Origin: Agromyces cavernae | GTDB taxonomy: Bacteria > Actinomycetota > Actinomycetes > Actinomycetales > Microbacteriaceae | Length of the DNA: 64,000 nucleotides | Assembly (NCBI RefSeq): GCF_021044935.1 | Contig: NZ_JAJNMP010000002.1 | Span: forward strand, 620,001 to 684,000 | Reading direction: 5' to 3' | Shown: piece by piece, positions 54,828-64,000 of the stretch | How the letters are laid out: each line of letters begins with the position of its first letter | Numbering within the stretch: position 1 is the stretch's first letter | Translations under genes and position numbers: made by a program | Notes under the pieces: generated by a model | Seen by the model: the letters and a program-made list of their open reading frames with translations, nothing else | Database searches by the model: none | What the model was told of the DNA's origin: nothing

Positions 54828-56009
54828 TCAGCCCTGCAGGTCGTCCTCGAGCACGAAGACTCCGCTGGCGGGATCGATCGAGACGATCACGAACCCGCCG
54901 CCCGAGAGCGTGTGGTCGGGGGTGAAGGTCAGTGGGCCGGCGAACGTGTCGAAGTCGGTCAGGTCCTCGAGACCGCCGACGACCGCATCGAACTCGGTGC
55001 TGCCTGCGTCATCGATCGCCTGCGCCATGACTCGGACCGCGTCGTACGACTGTGTCGAGTACGGGCCGGGTGCGTCGCCGGCGAGGTCGGTGTAGTCGGC
55101 GATCCAGGCGTCGGCGCCCTCGATCATGTCGGGCGTCTGAGTGAACGTGCCGACGACGTTCTCCGTGTAGCCCGTGCCTGCGATCTCGGCGAACTTGGCG
55201 TCGACCGATCCGTCGGCGACCATCAACACGCCCTCGAAACCGGCGTCGGCCGACTGACGGGCGATGAGTCCGCCCTCCTGGTAGTAGCCGGTCCAGTAGA
55301 CGATCTCGGGCTTCGCGCTCGCGAGCTGCGTCGCGACCGCCGAGTAGTCGTTCTCACCGGGCGTCACCGTGGCGGTGACGTCGACGGCGAGGCCGGCCTC
55401 GGTCGCCTGGGCCGTGAATGCATCGGCGAGGTCGGCCGAGTAGCTCGTGGCGTCATCGATGACGGCGACCTTCTTCGCTCCGATCTGCTCGGCGTACTGC
55501 ACGGCGGCGGCGGCCTGCTGGTCGCCCGTGCCGTTGATGAGGAAGACGCCGGGCAGGCCCTGGTCGACGAGTTCGTTCGAATTCGCGGCGGGGATCACCA
55601 TCGGAATGCCGGCCTCGTCGAAGATCGGCAGGGTCGGCAGCGTGGCGCCCGAGCAGTAGCCGCCGACCGAGGCGACGATGCCCTCCGTGACGAGCTTGTT
55701 GGCTCCCGAGACCGCGGTGGTCGCGTCGCACGCGTCGTCCTCGACGACGAGCTCGATCTGGCGGCCGAGCACTCCACCCGCCTCGTTGATCTCGTCGACG
55801 GCGAGCTGGGCGCCGTTCTGCATGTAGGCGCCGAACGCCGACTCGCTGCCCGAGAACGGGGCGAGCATGCCGAACTTGATCGGCCCGTCGCCGGAATCGG
55901 CGCTGGCTCCGCTGGCGAGACCACTCGAACAACCCGCGGTGAGTGCGAGCACGCTCGCCGCGACGGCGATCTGGAGGACGCGGCTGCGACGTCTGGATCC
56001 GAACTGCAT
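54828..56009 (-). CDS. livK: Branched-chain-type ABC substrate-binding lipoprotein
   Basis: The 393-residue protein has a lipoprotein signal ending in LTAGC27 and a periplasmic-binding type I fold (GMLAPFSGSESAFGAYMQNG, DDACDATTAVSGANKLV). It would capture the imported substrate, probably hydroxyproline, at the outer face of the membrane. ATG 56007-56009 is chosen because GAGGAG lies eight bases upstream. It is the first gene of the long minus-strand operon down to 48102; an operator lies 49 nt upstream. Confidence 0.9.
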   Translation of the reverse strand: MQFGSRRRSRVLQIAVAASVLALTAGCSSGLASGASADSGDGPIKFGMLAPFSGSESAFGAYMQNGAQLAVDEINEAGGVLGRQIELVVEDDACDATTAVSGANKLVTEGIVASVGGYCSGATLPTLPIFDEAGIPMVIPAANSNELVDQGLPGVFLINGTGDQQAAAAVQYAEQIGAKKVAVIDDATSYSADLADAFTAQATEAGLAVDVTATVTPGENDYSAVATQLASAKPEIVYWTGYYQEGGLIARQSADAGFEGVLMVADGSVDAKFAEIAGTGYTENVVGTFTQTPDMIEGADAWIADYTDLAGDAPGPYSTQSYDAVRVMAQAIDDAGSTEFDAVVGGLEDLTDFDTFAGPLTFTPDHTLSGGGFVIVSIDPASGVFVLEDDLQG

Positions 56010-56057
56010 TGGGGACACTCCTCGTATGCGACACTGCATGGCCACCGGATGGCGGTA

Positions 56058-56076
56058 CGTGACATATTACACATGA
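56058..56076 (-). promoter_or_regulatory. Candidate GntR operator, site 3 (before livK)
   Basis: Plus strand CGTGACATATTACACATGA matches the consensus with the GTG-n8-CAC dyad. Read on the minus strand it contains TAATAT, a possible -10 for livK. It lies between livK and the regulator gene. Confidence 0.78.
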
Positions 56077-56157
56077 TGCGCCATCGCTCAAGGGCAGTCG
56101 GAACGTCGGATGTCGCAGACGAAGCCGCCGCGACGGCGATCAGGTCGACCTCCGAGC

Positions 56158-56820
56158 TCAGCCGACCTCGTCGCGACCGCTCCAGATCCCCTCGACATGC
56201 CCGATATGACGTCGCATGAGCGCCTCCGCCGCGGCCCCGTCGCCAGCTGTGAGCAATCCGAGGAGTTCCGCATGCTCGAGCGACGACTGAGCCAGGGCTT
56301 CGGTCCCCGCGACCTTGACGAGACCGGTGAGCCGCGTCTGCGCGCGCAGTTCGCGCACGACCGCGACGAGTTGCACGTTGCCCGTCAGTTCGAGCAACGA
56401 CAGGTGAAAGGCGGTGTCGGCCTCGAGATAGTCCTGGAATCGCTGCTCACGAGCCGCCTGGACGATCTCATCGGCCAGGGCATGCAGCCGCTCGGCGACA
56501 TCGTCGGGAACCCGGCCGGCGATCTGCCGCATGGGCGGCGCCTCGAGCAGCATGCGCACCTCGCCGAGCTGATGGAGTTCATCGGGCGAGACTTCGGTCA
56601 CGCGGAAGCCGCGATTGCGGATCGGGCTGAGGAATCCCCGCCGCGCGAGGTTGAGCATCGCCTCGCGCACCGGCGTTGCGCTGACTCCGAACTCCGCAGC
56701 GAGCGTCGGGACGGTGAGCACCGCGCCAGGGGCGAACTCGCCTGCGACGATGCGCGATGCGAGGGCACGCTCAACCTGCTCGCGCAGGCTCACGACCTCG
56801 AGGAGCTTGGTCGGATGCAT
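56158..56820 (-). CDS. GntR-family regulator with FCD domain
   Basis: The 220-residue protein has an N-terminal winged helix (TVPTLAAEFGVSATPVREAML) and an all-helical FCD domain with metal ligands D135, H139, H183 and H205 all present. FCD members often bind carboxylic acids. It is upstream of livK on the same strand and is the obvious owner of the 19-bp motif found before the hydroxyproline operons. ATG 56818-56820 is preferred because GGGAGG lies nine bases upstream. Confidence 0.9.
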   Translation of the reverse strand: MHPTKLLEVVSLREQVERALASRIVAGEFAPGAVLTVPTLAAEFGVSATPVREAMLNLARRGFLSPIRNRGFRVTEVSPDELHQLGEVRMLLEAPPMRQIAGRVPDDVAERLHALADEIVQAAREQRFQDYLEADTAFHLSLLELTGNVQLVAVVRELRAQTRLTGLVKVAGTEALAQSSLEHAELLGLLTAGDGAAAEALMRRHIGHVEGIWSGRDEVG

Positions 56821-56838
56821 TATCGCGCACCTCCCGGG

Positions 56839-56857
56839 TGATGTGTCATGCGGCACA
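56839..56857 (-). promoter_or_regulatory. Weak GntR operator-like site 4 (before the regulator itself)
   Basis: Minus strand TGTGCCGCATGACACATCA matches site 1 at 14 of 19 positions, with the conserved TGTG and ACACATCA ends but a changed centre. It lies 19 nt before the regulator start and could give weak autoregulation. Confidence 0.45.
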
Positions 56858-56980
56858 GCGTACCGTCATCGCCTCCGAACGTCCCGGCGCGACGCCCCGT
56901 GACATCAGCTCGCCACGAAGCGCCGCTCACGTGCCATGATGTCCCCACATCGGCTCGCGCTGAGGGAACGGGGGCTCTGC

Positions 56981-58150
56981 ATGGCCATCGAGTTCGCGCG
57001 GTCCGCGCGCTCCACCGTCGGCATGGAATGGGAGATCGCGATCGTCGATCGCGCCACCGGAGAACTGGCCTCGGTGGCCGATCGGGTGCTCGAGGTGCTC
57101 GATGCGGGCAGCCCTGGCGAGCATCATCCGTTCATCACGTCCGAACTGCTCACGAACACCGTCGAACTCGTGAGCGACGTGCACACGACCGTCGCCGCGA
57201 CGGTGGCCGACCTCGAGGGCCAGCTCGCCGAAGTGCGTGCCGTCATCGACGAGCTCGGCGAGTACGAGCTCATCTGCAGCGGCTCACATCCGTACAGCCA
57301 GTGGTACCACCAGCAGCTCACCGACAAGGCCCGCTACCACAAGCTCATCGAGCGCACCCGCTGGTGGGGGCGCAACATGATGATCTGGGGCGTGCACGTG
57401 CACGTCGGCATCGAAGACCGCGACAAGGCGCTGCCGATCCTCGACGGCCTGCTCGCCTACCTGCCGCATCTTCAGGCACTGAGCGCGTCGAGCCCGTTCT
57501 GGGCCGGCGTCGAGACGGGCTACGCCTCGAATCGCGCCCTCATGTTCCAGCAGCTGCCCACGGCAGGGCTTCCCTACCCGCTCGCCGACTGGGCCGCCTA
57601 CGAACGCTATGTCGACGACCTCATCCGCACGGGCGTCATCGAGGACCACAGCGAGGTGCGTTGGGACATCCGTCCGTCGCCGCGCTGGGGCACCGTCGAG
57701 GTGCGGGTGTGCGACGGCGTGTCGACCGCCGCCGAGATCGGCGCGATCGGCGCGCTCGTGCAGTGCCTCGTCGAATGGATGAGCACCCGGCTCGATGCGG
57801 GCGAGACGCTGACGGTACTGCAGCCCTGGTATATCCGCGAGAACAAGTGGCGTGCCGCCCGGTACGGCATGGACGCCGAGGTGATCACGGATGTCGCGGG
57901 CACCGAGCGTCCCGTCGCCGACGACCTGCGCGACCTCCTCACGACCCTCGCGCCCATCGCCGACCGGCTCGGGTGCGCGGCCGAGCTGCAGCAGGTGCGA
58001 GCCTCGCTCGACGGCGGCGCGAGCTACCAGCGCCAGCTTCGCGTCGCCGAGGCCGCCGACGGTGATCTCACCGCCGTCGTCGCGCACCTGGCGCGGGAGC
58101 TCCGCGAGGGAGTCGCCTCGATGCCGGGCACCGGCCCGTCGAGCAGCTAG
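56981..58150 (+). CDS. YbdK-family carboxylate-amine ligase (GCS2)
   Basis: The 389-residue protein belongs to the glutamate-cysteine ligase-like YbdK family: [16 protein letters not shown] at the N-terminus, [16 protein letters not shown] [13 protein letters not shown], and [13 protein letters not shown]. Members join glutamate or another acid to an amine; the true substrate in actinobacteria is not known. ATG at 56981 follows GGGGG. It shares a CTAG with the convergent beta-glucosidase gene, so both stop codons overlap. Confidence 0.87.
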   Translation: MAIEFARSARSTVGMEWEIAIVDRATGELASVADRVLEVLDAGSPGEHHPFITSELLTNTVELVSDVHTTVAATVADLEGQLAEVRAVIDELGEYELICSGSHPYSQWYHQQLTDKARYHKLIERTRWWGRNMMIWGVHVHVGIEDRDKALPILDGLLAYLPHLQALSASSPFWAGVETGYASNRALMFQQLPTAGLPYPLADWAAYERYVDDLIRTGVIEDHSEVRWDIRPSPRWGTVEVRVCDGVSTAAEIGAIGALVQCLVEWMSTRLDAGETLTVLQPWYIRENKWRAARYGMDAEVITDVAGTERPVADDLRDLLTTLAPIADRLGCAAELQQVRASLDGGASYQRQLRVAEAADGDLTAVVAHLARELREGVASMPGTGPSSS

Positions 58151-59580
58151 GCAGGAATCGCACGGGTGCGGATCAGCTCGGCGTACCACTTGGCGCTGTC
58201 TTTCGGCAGCCGCTCGAGCGTGTCGTAGTCGACGCGCACGATGCCGAACCGCTTCGAGTAGCCGTAGCCCCACTCGAAGTTGTCCATGAGCGACCACACC
58301 TGGTAGCCGCGCAGGTCGACGCCGCGTGCCATGGCGCGGTGCGCCGCCGTGAAGTGTCGCCGCAGGTAGTCGATGCGGTCGAGGTCGTGCACGGCCGGCC
58401 CGTCGGGGGTCTCGCTCACGACGTCGTCGAACGCGGCCCCGTTCTCGGTGACCATGAGCGGCAGGGCCGGGTAGGCCTCGTGCAGCGCGACGAGCAGGTC
58501 TTCGAGGCCCGAGGGGTCGATGTTCCAGCCCATCGCGGTGTAGGGACCCGGCTGTACGAGGAACTCGACGTGCTCGGAACCCGGCCAGGGAGTGCCGCCC
58601 ATGTCCTTGTGCCCGTCGGCGTTCGACCGCGGCGACAGGCCGTCCCACATCTCGACCGTGACCGTGGAGTAGTAGTTCACGCCGAGCAGGTCGAGGGGCT
58701 GCCGGATCAGTTCGGTGTCGCCCGGCTTCACGAACGACCAGTCGGTGACGTCGGCCGTGTCGGCGATCACGTCGGCCGGGTACTCGCCGTCGAGCAGCGG
58801 CCCGAGGAACACGCGGTTCGCGAGCCCGTCGATGCGACGCGCCGCCTCGGCGCCGGTCGGGCCGTGAGGGCGGATGACGTGGAGGTTCAGCGTGATCGAG
58901 TAGCCGGGGTCGTTCGTGACGACCTCGCGCAGGGCGGCGATCGCGAGACCGTGCGCGAGGTTCAGGTGGTGCACGGCCGCCAGCGCCTTGGCGCCGTCCA
59001 TGAGCCCCGGTGCGTGCGCGCCCGAGCCGTAGCCGAGGTACGCGCTGCACCAGGGCTCGTTGAGCGTCGTCCAAACGGCGATGCGGTCGCCGAGCCGCTC
59101 GCCGATGATGCGGGCGTACTCGGCGAACGCCTCGGCCGTCGCGCGGTTCGCCCAGCCGCCCTCGTCTTCGAGTGCCTGGGGAAGGTCCCAGTGGTACAGG
59201 GTCGCGATGGGTCGGATGCCCCGGGCGATGAGTCCGTCGACGAGGCGTTCGTAGAACGCCAGCCCTGCCTCGTTGGCGGGGCCGCGCCCGGTGGGCTGGA
59301 CGCGCGGCCACGCGATCGAGAACCGGTACGCCTCGAGGCCGAGGGCGGCCATGAGGTCGAGGTCGGACTCGAGGCGGTGGTAGTGGTCGTCGGCGACATC
59401 GCCGGTGTCGCCGTTCCAGACCTTGCCCGGCGTGTGGCTGAAGGTGTCCCAGATCGACGGGCCGCGGCCGTCTTCGGTCACGGCACCCTCGATCTGGTAC
59501 GACGCGGTCGCGGAGCCGAACAGGAAGTCGGCGGGGAATTCGAGGCCGGCGTCTCGGTACTCGGCGTCCCCGATGGTCAT
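58147..59580 (-). CDS. GH1 beta-glucosidase
   Basis: GH1 enzymes hydrolyse beta-glucosides in the cytoplasm. The 477-residue protein starts [22 protein letters not shown] at 59580, with acid/base E175 in TLNEPW and the nucleophile Glu in VTENGAAF near 377. No signal peptide is present. Its start overlaps the ffh stop by 4 nt (ATGA), so it is fused transcriptionally to ffh, an odd pairing that suggests insertion downstream of ffh. Aryl-glucoside, cellobiose or phospho-glucoside preference cannot be read. Confidence 0.92.
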   Translation of the reverse strand: MTIGDAEYRDAGLEFPADFLFGSATASYQIEGAVTEDGRGPSIWDTFSHTPGKVWNGDTGDVADDHYHRLESDLDLMAALGLEAYRFSIAWPRVQPTGRGPANEAGLAFYERLVDGLIARGIRPIATLYHWDLPQALEDEGGWANRATAEAFAEYARIIGERLGDRIAVWTTLNEPWCSAYLGYGSGAHAPGLMDGAKALAAVHHLNLAHGLAIAALREVVTNDPGYSITLNLHVIRPHGPTGAEAARRIDGLANRVFLGPLLDGEYPADVIADTADVTDWSFVKPGDTELIRQPLDLLGVNYYSTVTVEMWDGLSPRSNADGHKDMGGTPWPGSEHVEFLVQPGPYTAMGWNIDPSGLEDLLVALHEAYPALPLMVTENGAAFDDVVSETPDGPAVHDLDRIDYLRRHFTAAHRAMARGVDLRGYQVWSLMDNFEWGYGYSKRFGIVRVDYDTLERLPKDSAKWYAELIRTRAIPA

Positions 59581-61163
59581 CGGCCGAGGAACTTCTGCAG
59601 CGAGGCGAGCTCTTCCTCGGTCGGGGCGTTCGGGGCGCCCTTGCCGGCGCCGAGGCCGAAGCCCGAACCGGTGGGCGCCGAGCCCTGACCCCCAGGTGTC
59701 ACGCCCGAAGCGATAGCCGCATTCTCGGCGGCGCGCTTGGCCGGGTTGCCCGACCGTGAGCCCGACGACTTCTTCTTCGCCTTGGCGGCCTGGCGCTTGC
59801 CGCCGCCGTAACCGCCGCCGCCGGGGATCGGGCCCATTCCGGGGATCTGCGGCATGCCACCGCGCGCGACCGTCTTCATCATCTTCGCGGCCTGCTCGAA
59901 GCGCTGCACGAGCTGGTTGACGTCGGTGACGGTCATGCCCGAACCCTTCGCGATGCGCAGTCGCCGCGAGCCGTTCAGGAGCTTGGTGTTCTTGCGCTCG
60001 GCCGGCGTCATCGACTGGATGATCGCCTCGGTGCGCACGATCTCGCGCTCGTCGAAGTTCTCGAGCTGCTGCTTCATGCCGCCCGCGCCCGGCAACATGC
60101 CGAGCATCTTCTTGATCGAGCCGGCGCCGCGAAGCTGCTGCATCTGCGCCAGGAAGTCGTCGAGCGTGAACTGCTCGCTCGCGAGCTTTTCGGCGACCTT
60201 CAGGGCCTCTTCCTCGTCGAAGGCCTGCTGGGCCTGTTCGATGAGGGTGAGGATGTCGCCGAGGTCGAGGATGCGGCTCGCCATGCGGTCGGGGTGGAAG
60301 GGCTCGAAGTCGTCGAGGCCCTCGCCGGTCGAGGCGAAGATGATCGGACGCCCGGTGACGGACGCCACGCTGAGGGCCGCGCCGCCTCGCGCGTCGCCGT
60401 CGAGCTTCGAGAGCACGACGCCCGTGAAGTCGACGCCCTCCTGGAAGGCCTTCGCCGTGGTGACGGCGTCCTGGCCGATCATCGCGTCGATGACGAACAG
60501 CACCTCGTCGGGACTCGTCGCCTTGCGGATGTTCGCGGCCTGCTTCATCATCTCGGCGTCGACACCGAGGCGGCCGGCCGTGTCGATGATGACGACATCG
60601 TGATGGGCGCGCTCGGCCTGCTTGACCGCGTCTTTCGCGACACGCACCGGGTCGCCCACGCCGTTGCCCGGCTCGGGTGCGAAGACCGGCACACCGGCCT
60701 GACCGCCGACCACCTGGAGCTGGTTCACGGCGTTCGGACGCTGCAGGTCGGCCGCGACGAGCATCGGCGTGTGGCCGTCTTTGACGAGCCACTTCGCGAG
60801 CTTGCCCGCGAGCGTCGTCTTGCCGGCGCCCTGGAGGCCCGCGAGCATGATGACGGTCGGCGGGTTCTTCGCGAACTGCAGTCGACGCTGCTCACCGCCC
60901 AGGATGCGCACGAGCTCTTCGTTGACGATCTGCACGACCTGCTGCGCCGGGTTCAGGGCCTTGTTGACCTCGTCGCCGAGGGCGCGCTCGCGCACATGGG
61001 CGGTGAACTGCTTGACGACGTCGAGCGAGACGTCGGCGTCGAGCAGGGCGCGACGGATCTCGCGCACCGTGCCGTCGACGTCGGACGCCGAGAGCTTGCC
61101 CTTGGTGCGAAGGTTCTTGAACGTCTCCGCGAGGCGGTCAGACAGGTTTCCGAAGGTTGCCAT
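59577..61163 (-). CDS. ffh: Signal recognition particle protein Ffh
   Basis: Ffh binds SRP RNA and signal sequences and pairs with FtsY at the membrane. The 528-residue protein has the G domain ([22 protein letters not shown]) and the M domain. The C-terminal tail is long, first [18 protein letters not shown] and then Gly/Pro-rich, and is longer than in E. coli. ffh-DUF2004-ftsY lie in a row on the same strand. Confidence 0.96.
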   Translation of the reverse strand: MATFGNLSDRLAETFKNLRTKGKLSASDVDGTVREIRRALLDADVSLDVVKQFTAHVRERALGDEVNKALNPAQQVVQIVNEELVRILGGEQRRLQFAKNPPTVIMLAGLQGAGKTTLAGKLAKWLVKDGHTPMLVAADLQRPNAVNQLQVVGGQAGVPVFAPEPGNGVGDPVRVAKDAVKQAERAHHDVVIIDTAGRLGVDAEMMKQAANIRKATSPDEVLFVIDAMIGQDAVTTAKAFQEGVDFTGVVLSKLDGDARGGAALSVASVTGRPIIFASTGEGLDDFEPFHPDRMASRILDLGDILTLIEQAQQAFDEEEALKVAEKLASEQFTLDDFLAQMQQLRGAGSIKKMLGMLPGAGGMKQQLENFDEREIVRTEAIIQSMTPAERKNTKLLNGSRRLRIAKGSGMTVTDVNQLVQRFEQAAKMMKTVARGGMPQIPGMGPIPGGGGYGGGKRQAAKAKKKSSGSRSGNPAKRAAENAAIASGVTPGGQGSAPTGSGFGLGAGKGAPNAPTEEELASLQKFLGR

Positions 61164-61202
61164 GGTGCCTTCGATTCTAAGCGAGCCGACGGATGCCCCG
61201 GA

Positions 61203-61682
61203 TCAGGCGTCGAACCGCACGTCGACGATCTCGCGCCCCATGTCGATGGAGGCGACGAGGCGCGCGTCGGTGTCTTCGGGCGCGAGCCCGTACTCGAACT
61301 CGGCGAACACGTCGCCGTCGCGATCGGCATCGGGACGCAGGTCGACCCGCACGAGGCTCAGGGAGCGCAGGGCGTCGATGTGCCGGTCGCCCGACTCGCG
61401 CGTGATGGCCGCATCGGCGGCGTCGGCCTCGTCGCCGTCGAGCACCGCGGTGAGGAACTCGGTGACGGGTCCGCGCCCGTCGAGCTGGCCGACGAAGACA
61501 CTGCGAAGTTCATCGTCGACGAGTTCGAGCTCGCCGACCATCGTGGCGGCGGCATCGAGCGCCGCCGTGGAGACGAGGTCGGCGTCGGCGTCGAGGACGA
61601 CCTCGACCTCCTGGTCGCCGTACTCCTTGCGCTCGGCCCAGTAGTCGCCGATGAGTCCGAAGTAGTCGTGTTCGATCGACAT
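61203..61682 (-). CDS. DUF2004-like hypothetical protein
   Basis: The 159-residue acidic protein (MSIEHDYFGLIGDYWAERKEYG) looks like the DUF2004 family found beside ftsY/ffh in Microbacteriaceae; the family call is from memory. It is alpha/beta-looking, with a beta-rich C-terminus (FAEFEYGLAPEDTDARLVAS). No function is known. It is inserted between ftsY and ffh and probably transcribed with them. Confidence 0.7.
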   Translation of the reverse strand: MSIEHDYFGLIGDYWAERKEYGDQEVEVVLDADADLVSTAALDAAATMVGELELVDDELRSVFVGQLDGRGPVTEFLTAVLDGDEADAADAAITRESGDRHIDALRSLSLVRVDLRPDADRDGDVFAEFEYGLAPEDTDARLVASIDMGREIVDVRFDA

Positions 61683-61692
61683 GCGATGCCCC

Positions 61693-62568
61693 CTACCCCA
61701 CGAGTTTCTGCGCGAAGACGTGCGGCGTGAAACCGGTCAGGTCGCCGATGCCCTCGCCCTGGCCGATCAGCTTGATCGGCAGGCCCGTCTTCTCTTGCAC
61801 CGCCAGCACGAAGCCGCCCTTCGCGCTGCCGTCGAGCTTGGTGAGCACGAGACCCGTGACTCCGCCGTGCTGGATGAACGCCTCGGCCTGCGCGAGCCCG
61901 TTCTGACCCGTCGTCGCGTCGAGGACGAGCAGCACTTCGCTGATCGGAGCCTGCTTCTCGACGACGCGCTTGATCTTGCCGAGCTCGTCCATCAGCCCAC
62001 CCTTGGTGTGCAGCCGGCCGGCGGTGTCGATGATGACGATCTCGGTTCCGTCCTGCTTCGCCTTCTCGACGGTCTGGAAGGCGACGGATGCCGGATCCTG
62101 CCCTTCGCGCTCGGGCCGGACGATGCCGACTCCGGCCCGCTCGGCCCACGTCGCGAGCTGGTCGACCGCCGCGGCACGGAAGGTATCGGCGGCGCCGACG
62201 AGCACCGAGCGGTCGTAGCTGCGCAGGAACCGCGCGAACTTGCCGATCGTGGTCGTCTTGCCCACGCCGTTGACGCCGACGACGAGCACGACCGCGGGCC
62301 GCTCGGTGAGCTTCAGGGTCGGGTCGTACTTCGACAGCCGCTCTTCGACGTTCTCGCGGAGCATGCGCTGCACGTCGCGCGGGTCGGTGGTCTTGTACCG
62401 CTCGACCTGGGCCTTGATGGCGTCCACCATCTCTTCGGTGACCGACGGGCCGAAGTCGGCGCGGATCAGGGCGGACTCGAGGTCGTCCCACGTGTCCTCG
62501 TCGATCGTCTTCGCCCCGAAGACCCCGCGAAGTGCGGCGCCGAGCGACCAGGATGCGCGTTCTGCCAT
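61693..62568 (-). CDS. ftsY: SRP receptor FtsY (NG-domain form)
   Basis: FtsY is the SRP receptor GTPase at the membrane. The 291-residue protein is short: it has a brief N-terminus (MAERASWSLGAALRGVFG) and the NG domain with GVNGVGKTTTIGKFA and DTAGRLHTKGGLM, and lacks the long acidic A domain of E. coli FtsY. This is normal for many actinobacteria; membrane contact is probably by an amphipathic N-terminal helix. Confidence 0.96.
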   Translation of the reverse strand: MAERASWSLGAALRGVFGAKTIDEDTWDDLESALIRADFGPSVTEEMVDAIKAQVERYKTTDPRDVQRMLRENVEERLSKYDPTLKLTERPAVVLVVGVNGVGKTTTIGKFARFLRSYDRSVLVGAADTFRAAAVDQLATWAERAGVGIVRPEREGQDPASVAFQTVEKAKQDGTEIVIIDTAGRLHTKGGLMDELGKIKRVVEKQAPISEVLLVLDATTGQNGLAQAEAFIQHGGVTGLVLTKLDGSAKGGFVLAVQEKTGLPIKLIGQGEGIGDLTGFTPHVFAQKLVG

Positions 62569-62738
62569 GCCACCAGCCTAGGCGCACGCGTCGCCCTCGG
62601 CCCGCGCGCCGGACGCGTCGCCACGCCGGCCCTGCCGTCGTGCGCGTGCCCGCTGCACAGGCACCGTGACCTGCGCAAGGGGTTGCCGATTCGGCCGGGT
62701 GCGGGAATCGTCGGGGACGGTACGGAAGGAGTGCGCGC

Positions 62739-63707
62739 ATGACGATCCTGGGATTCCACGCCTCCCACGAACAACTCCCGCCGAGCCGCTTGCTCGACGC
62801 CGTCAAGCATGCCGAGCAGGCGGGCTTCGACGCCGCGATGTGCAGCGATCACCTCGAACCGTGGAGCGTGCGCCAAGGCCACTCGGGCTACGCCTGGAGC
62901 TGGCTCGGGGCGGCACTCGAGGCCACGAAGTTCTCACTGGGCGTCGTGACGGCGCCGGGTCAGCGGTATCACCCTGCCGTCCAGGCCCAGAAGATCGCGA
63001 CGCTCGCCGAGATGTACCCTCGCAGGTTCTGGGCGGCGATCGGCAGCGGCGAGGCGATCAACGAACACGTCACCGGCGACCCCTGGCCCGAGAAGGAGGA
63101 GCGCGACGCCCGGCTCCTCGAGACGATCGACGTGATGCGTCGCCTCCTCCGCGGTGAGGAGGTCTCGGTCGACGGCCGCATCCGAGTCGACCGCGCCCGC
63201 ATCTGGAGCCTGCCCGAGGCCCCGCCGCCGCTGTTCGCCGCCGCGGTGAGCACCGAGACCGCCCGCGACGCCGCGCAGTGGGCCGACGGGGTCATCACCG
63301 TCGAGCAGCCGCCCGGGGCCATACGCGACCTCATGGACTCCTACCGCGACGCCGGCGGTCGCGGGCCCATCGCCGTGCAGGTGCATCTGAGCTGGGCGCC
63401 CACCGACGAGGAGGCGCTCGCGATCGCCCACGACCAGTGGCGCCAGAGCCTCGTTCCCGCACCCCTCGCCTGGGAGCTCGACTCTCCCGAGGCCTTCGAC
63501 GAGCGCACGGCCGACGTCAGCGCCGAGCAGGTCGCCGAGACCCTCCTCGCGTCGTCCGATCCCGCCCGCCACCTCGAGCACCTCGCGGGGATCGCGGACC
63601 TCGGCGTCGACCGCATCTACCTGCACCACGTCGGAGCCGAGCAGCACCGCTTCATCGACCTCTTCGGGGAACGCGTGCTGCCCGCCCTGCGGAGCGCCGC
63701 CCGATGA
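62739..63707 (+). CDS. LLM-class flavin oxidoreductase (non-F420 type)
   Basis: The 322-residue protein has the luciferase-like barrel (FDAAMCSDHLEPWSVRQGHSG; RFWAAIGSGEAINEHVTG) of the TIGR03885-like group, thought to use flavin rather than F420. The substrate is unknown. It overlaps the next GH13 gene by 4 nt. The pairing of these two families recurs in actinobacteria, from memory, and hints at a trehalose or glucan-linked redox step. The 170-nt gap to ftsY holds its promoter region only. Confidence 0.85.
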   Translation: MTILGFHASHEQLPPSRLLDAVKHAEQAGFDAAMCSDHLEPWSVRQGHSGYAWSWLGAALEATKFSLGVVTAPGQRYHPAVQAQKIATLAEMYPRRFWAAIGSGEAINEHVTGDPWPEKEERDARLLETIDVMRRLLRGEEVSVDGRIRVDRARIWSLPEAPPPLFAAAVSTETARDAAQWADGVITVEQPPGAIRDLMDSYRDAGGRGPIAVQVHLSWAPTDEEALAIAHDQWRQSLVPAPLAWELDSPEAFDERTADVSAEQVAETLLASSDPARHLEHLAGIADLGVDRIYLHHVGAEQHRFIDLFGERVLPALRSAAR

Positions 63708-64000
63708 GGATCACCGACCGCAGCGACCTCTGGTGGAAGACCGCCGTGGTCTACTGCCTCGACGTCGAGACCTACATGGACTGGAACGATGACGGGTACG
63801 GCGATTTCGAGGGCCTCGCGCATCGGCTCGATCACCTCTCCGAGCTCGGCGTGACGGTCATCTGGCTCATGCCGTTCCAGCCGACTCCCGACCGCGACGA
63901 CGGCTACGACATCACGGACTTCACGAACGTCGACCGACGCCTCGGCTCCCTCGGCGACGTGGCGGAGTTCGTGCGCACCGCACGAGATCGCGGCATGCGG
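63704..64000 (+). CDS. GH13 alpha-amylase/trehalose-synthase-like enzyme, 5' part
   Basis: The visible 99 residues (MRITDRSDLWWKTAVVYCLD, then FEGLAHRLDHLSELGVTVIWLMPFQPTP) are the start of a GH13 barrel like TreS. The catalytic residues are off the right edge. It is co-translated with the LLM gene (ATGA). If it is a TreS homologue it could supply maltose to the GlgE route whose genes are at the other end of the window; that is inference. Confidence 0.8.
   Translation, partial: MRITDRSDLWWKTAVVYCLDVETYMDWNDDGYGDFEGLAHRLDHLSELGVTVIWLMPFQPTPDRDDGYDITDFTNVDRRLGSLGDVAEFVRTARDRGMR

Overview
The window is a high-GC, densely packed actinobacterial chromosome segment. GlgE and a GlgB, DivIVA-type coiled-coil proteins, a GlnR-like nitrogen control signature, a short FtsY without the acidic domain, many GTG/TTG starts and ATGA/GTGA stop-start overlaps point to Microbacteriaceae (Agromyces-like). 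The genus is inferred from style and gene order only. I saw no tRNA, rRNA, CRISPR array, insertion sequence or phage gene.

Layout. 1-4757: glycogen/alpha-glucan metabolism (glgP 5' part, glgE, glgB). 4758-4838: palindromic repeat pair between convergent genes. 4839-10589: a thioredoxin-fold co-chaperone-like protein, a large membrane protein, a DivIVA-type coiled-coil protein with a hendecad array, and an AI-2E-family permease. 10599-16319: hydrolase, zinc-motif protein, lytic transglycosylase, duplicated DivIVA-domain protein, cdsA, frr, pyrH, tsf; rpsB follows. 17535-25599: LytM-type peptidase, xerC, phosphodiesterase, then dprA-comM-yraN-DUF2469-rnhB-lepB-rplS. 25808-27177: membrane protein and map.

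27185-38426 is a complete assimilatory nitrate/nitrite block: nirD, then divergent nirB-cobA-hemD/regulator, narK-nasA-nasB, and cbiX. NarK imports nitrate, NasA with its NasB electron donor makes nitrite, NirBD makes ammonium, and CobA, CbiX and the HemD-like protein serve siroheme supply. Four promoters carry 11-bp-phased GlnR-type half-sites; at three of them the last GAAAC lies exactly 10 nt before a TAnnnT -10 hexamer.

38560-40592 is trmD-rimM-khpA-rpsP, followed by pepP. 42536-56820 is a hydroxyproline catabolism block: a Pyr2C-reductase-like protein plus a proline-racemase-family protein; a second operon with a DapA-family deaminase, 4-hydroxyproline epimerase and alpha-ketoglutarate semialdehyde dehydrogenase; a three-component FAD/Fe-S dehydrogenase; a branched-chain-type ABC transporter (LivKHMGF); and a GntR/FCD regulator. 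A 19-bp palindromic motif occurs before the three putative operons, with a weaker copy before the regulator, which defines a likely local regulon.

56981-64000: YbdK-type carboxylate-amine ligase, GH1 beta-glucosidase, ffh, a DUF2004-like protein, ftsY, an LLM flavin oxidoreductase and the start of a GH13 enzyme. The two metabolic blocks sit inside what is usually a compact ftsY-ffh-rpsP-rimM-trmD-rplS-lepB-rnhB run, so this looks like a conserved translation/secretion region opened twice by metabolic insertions.
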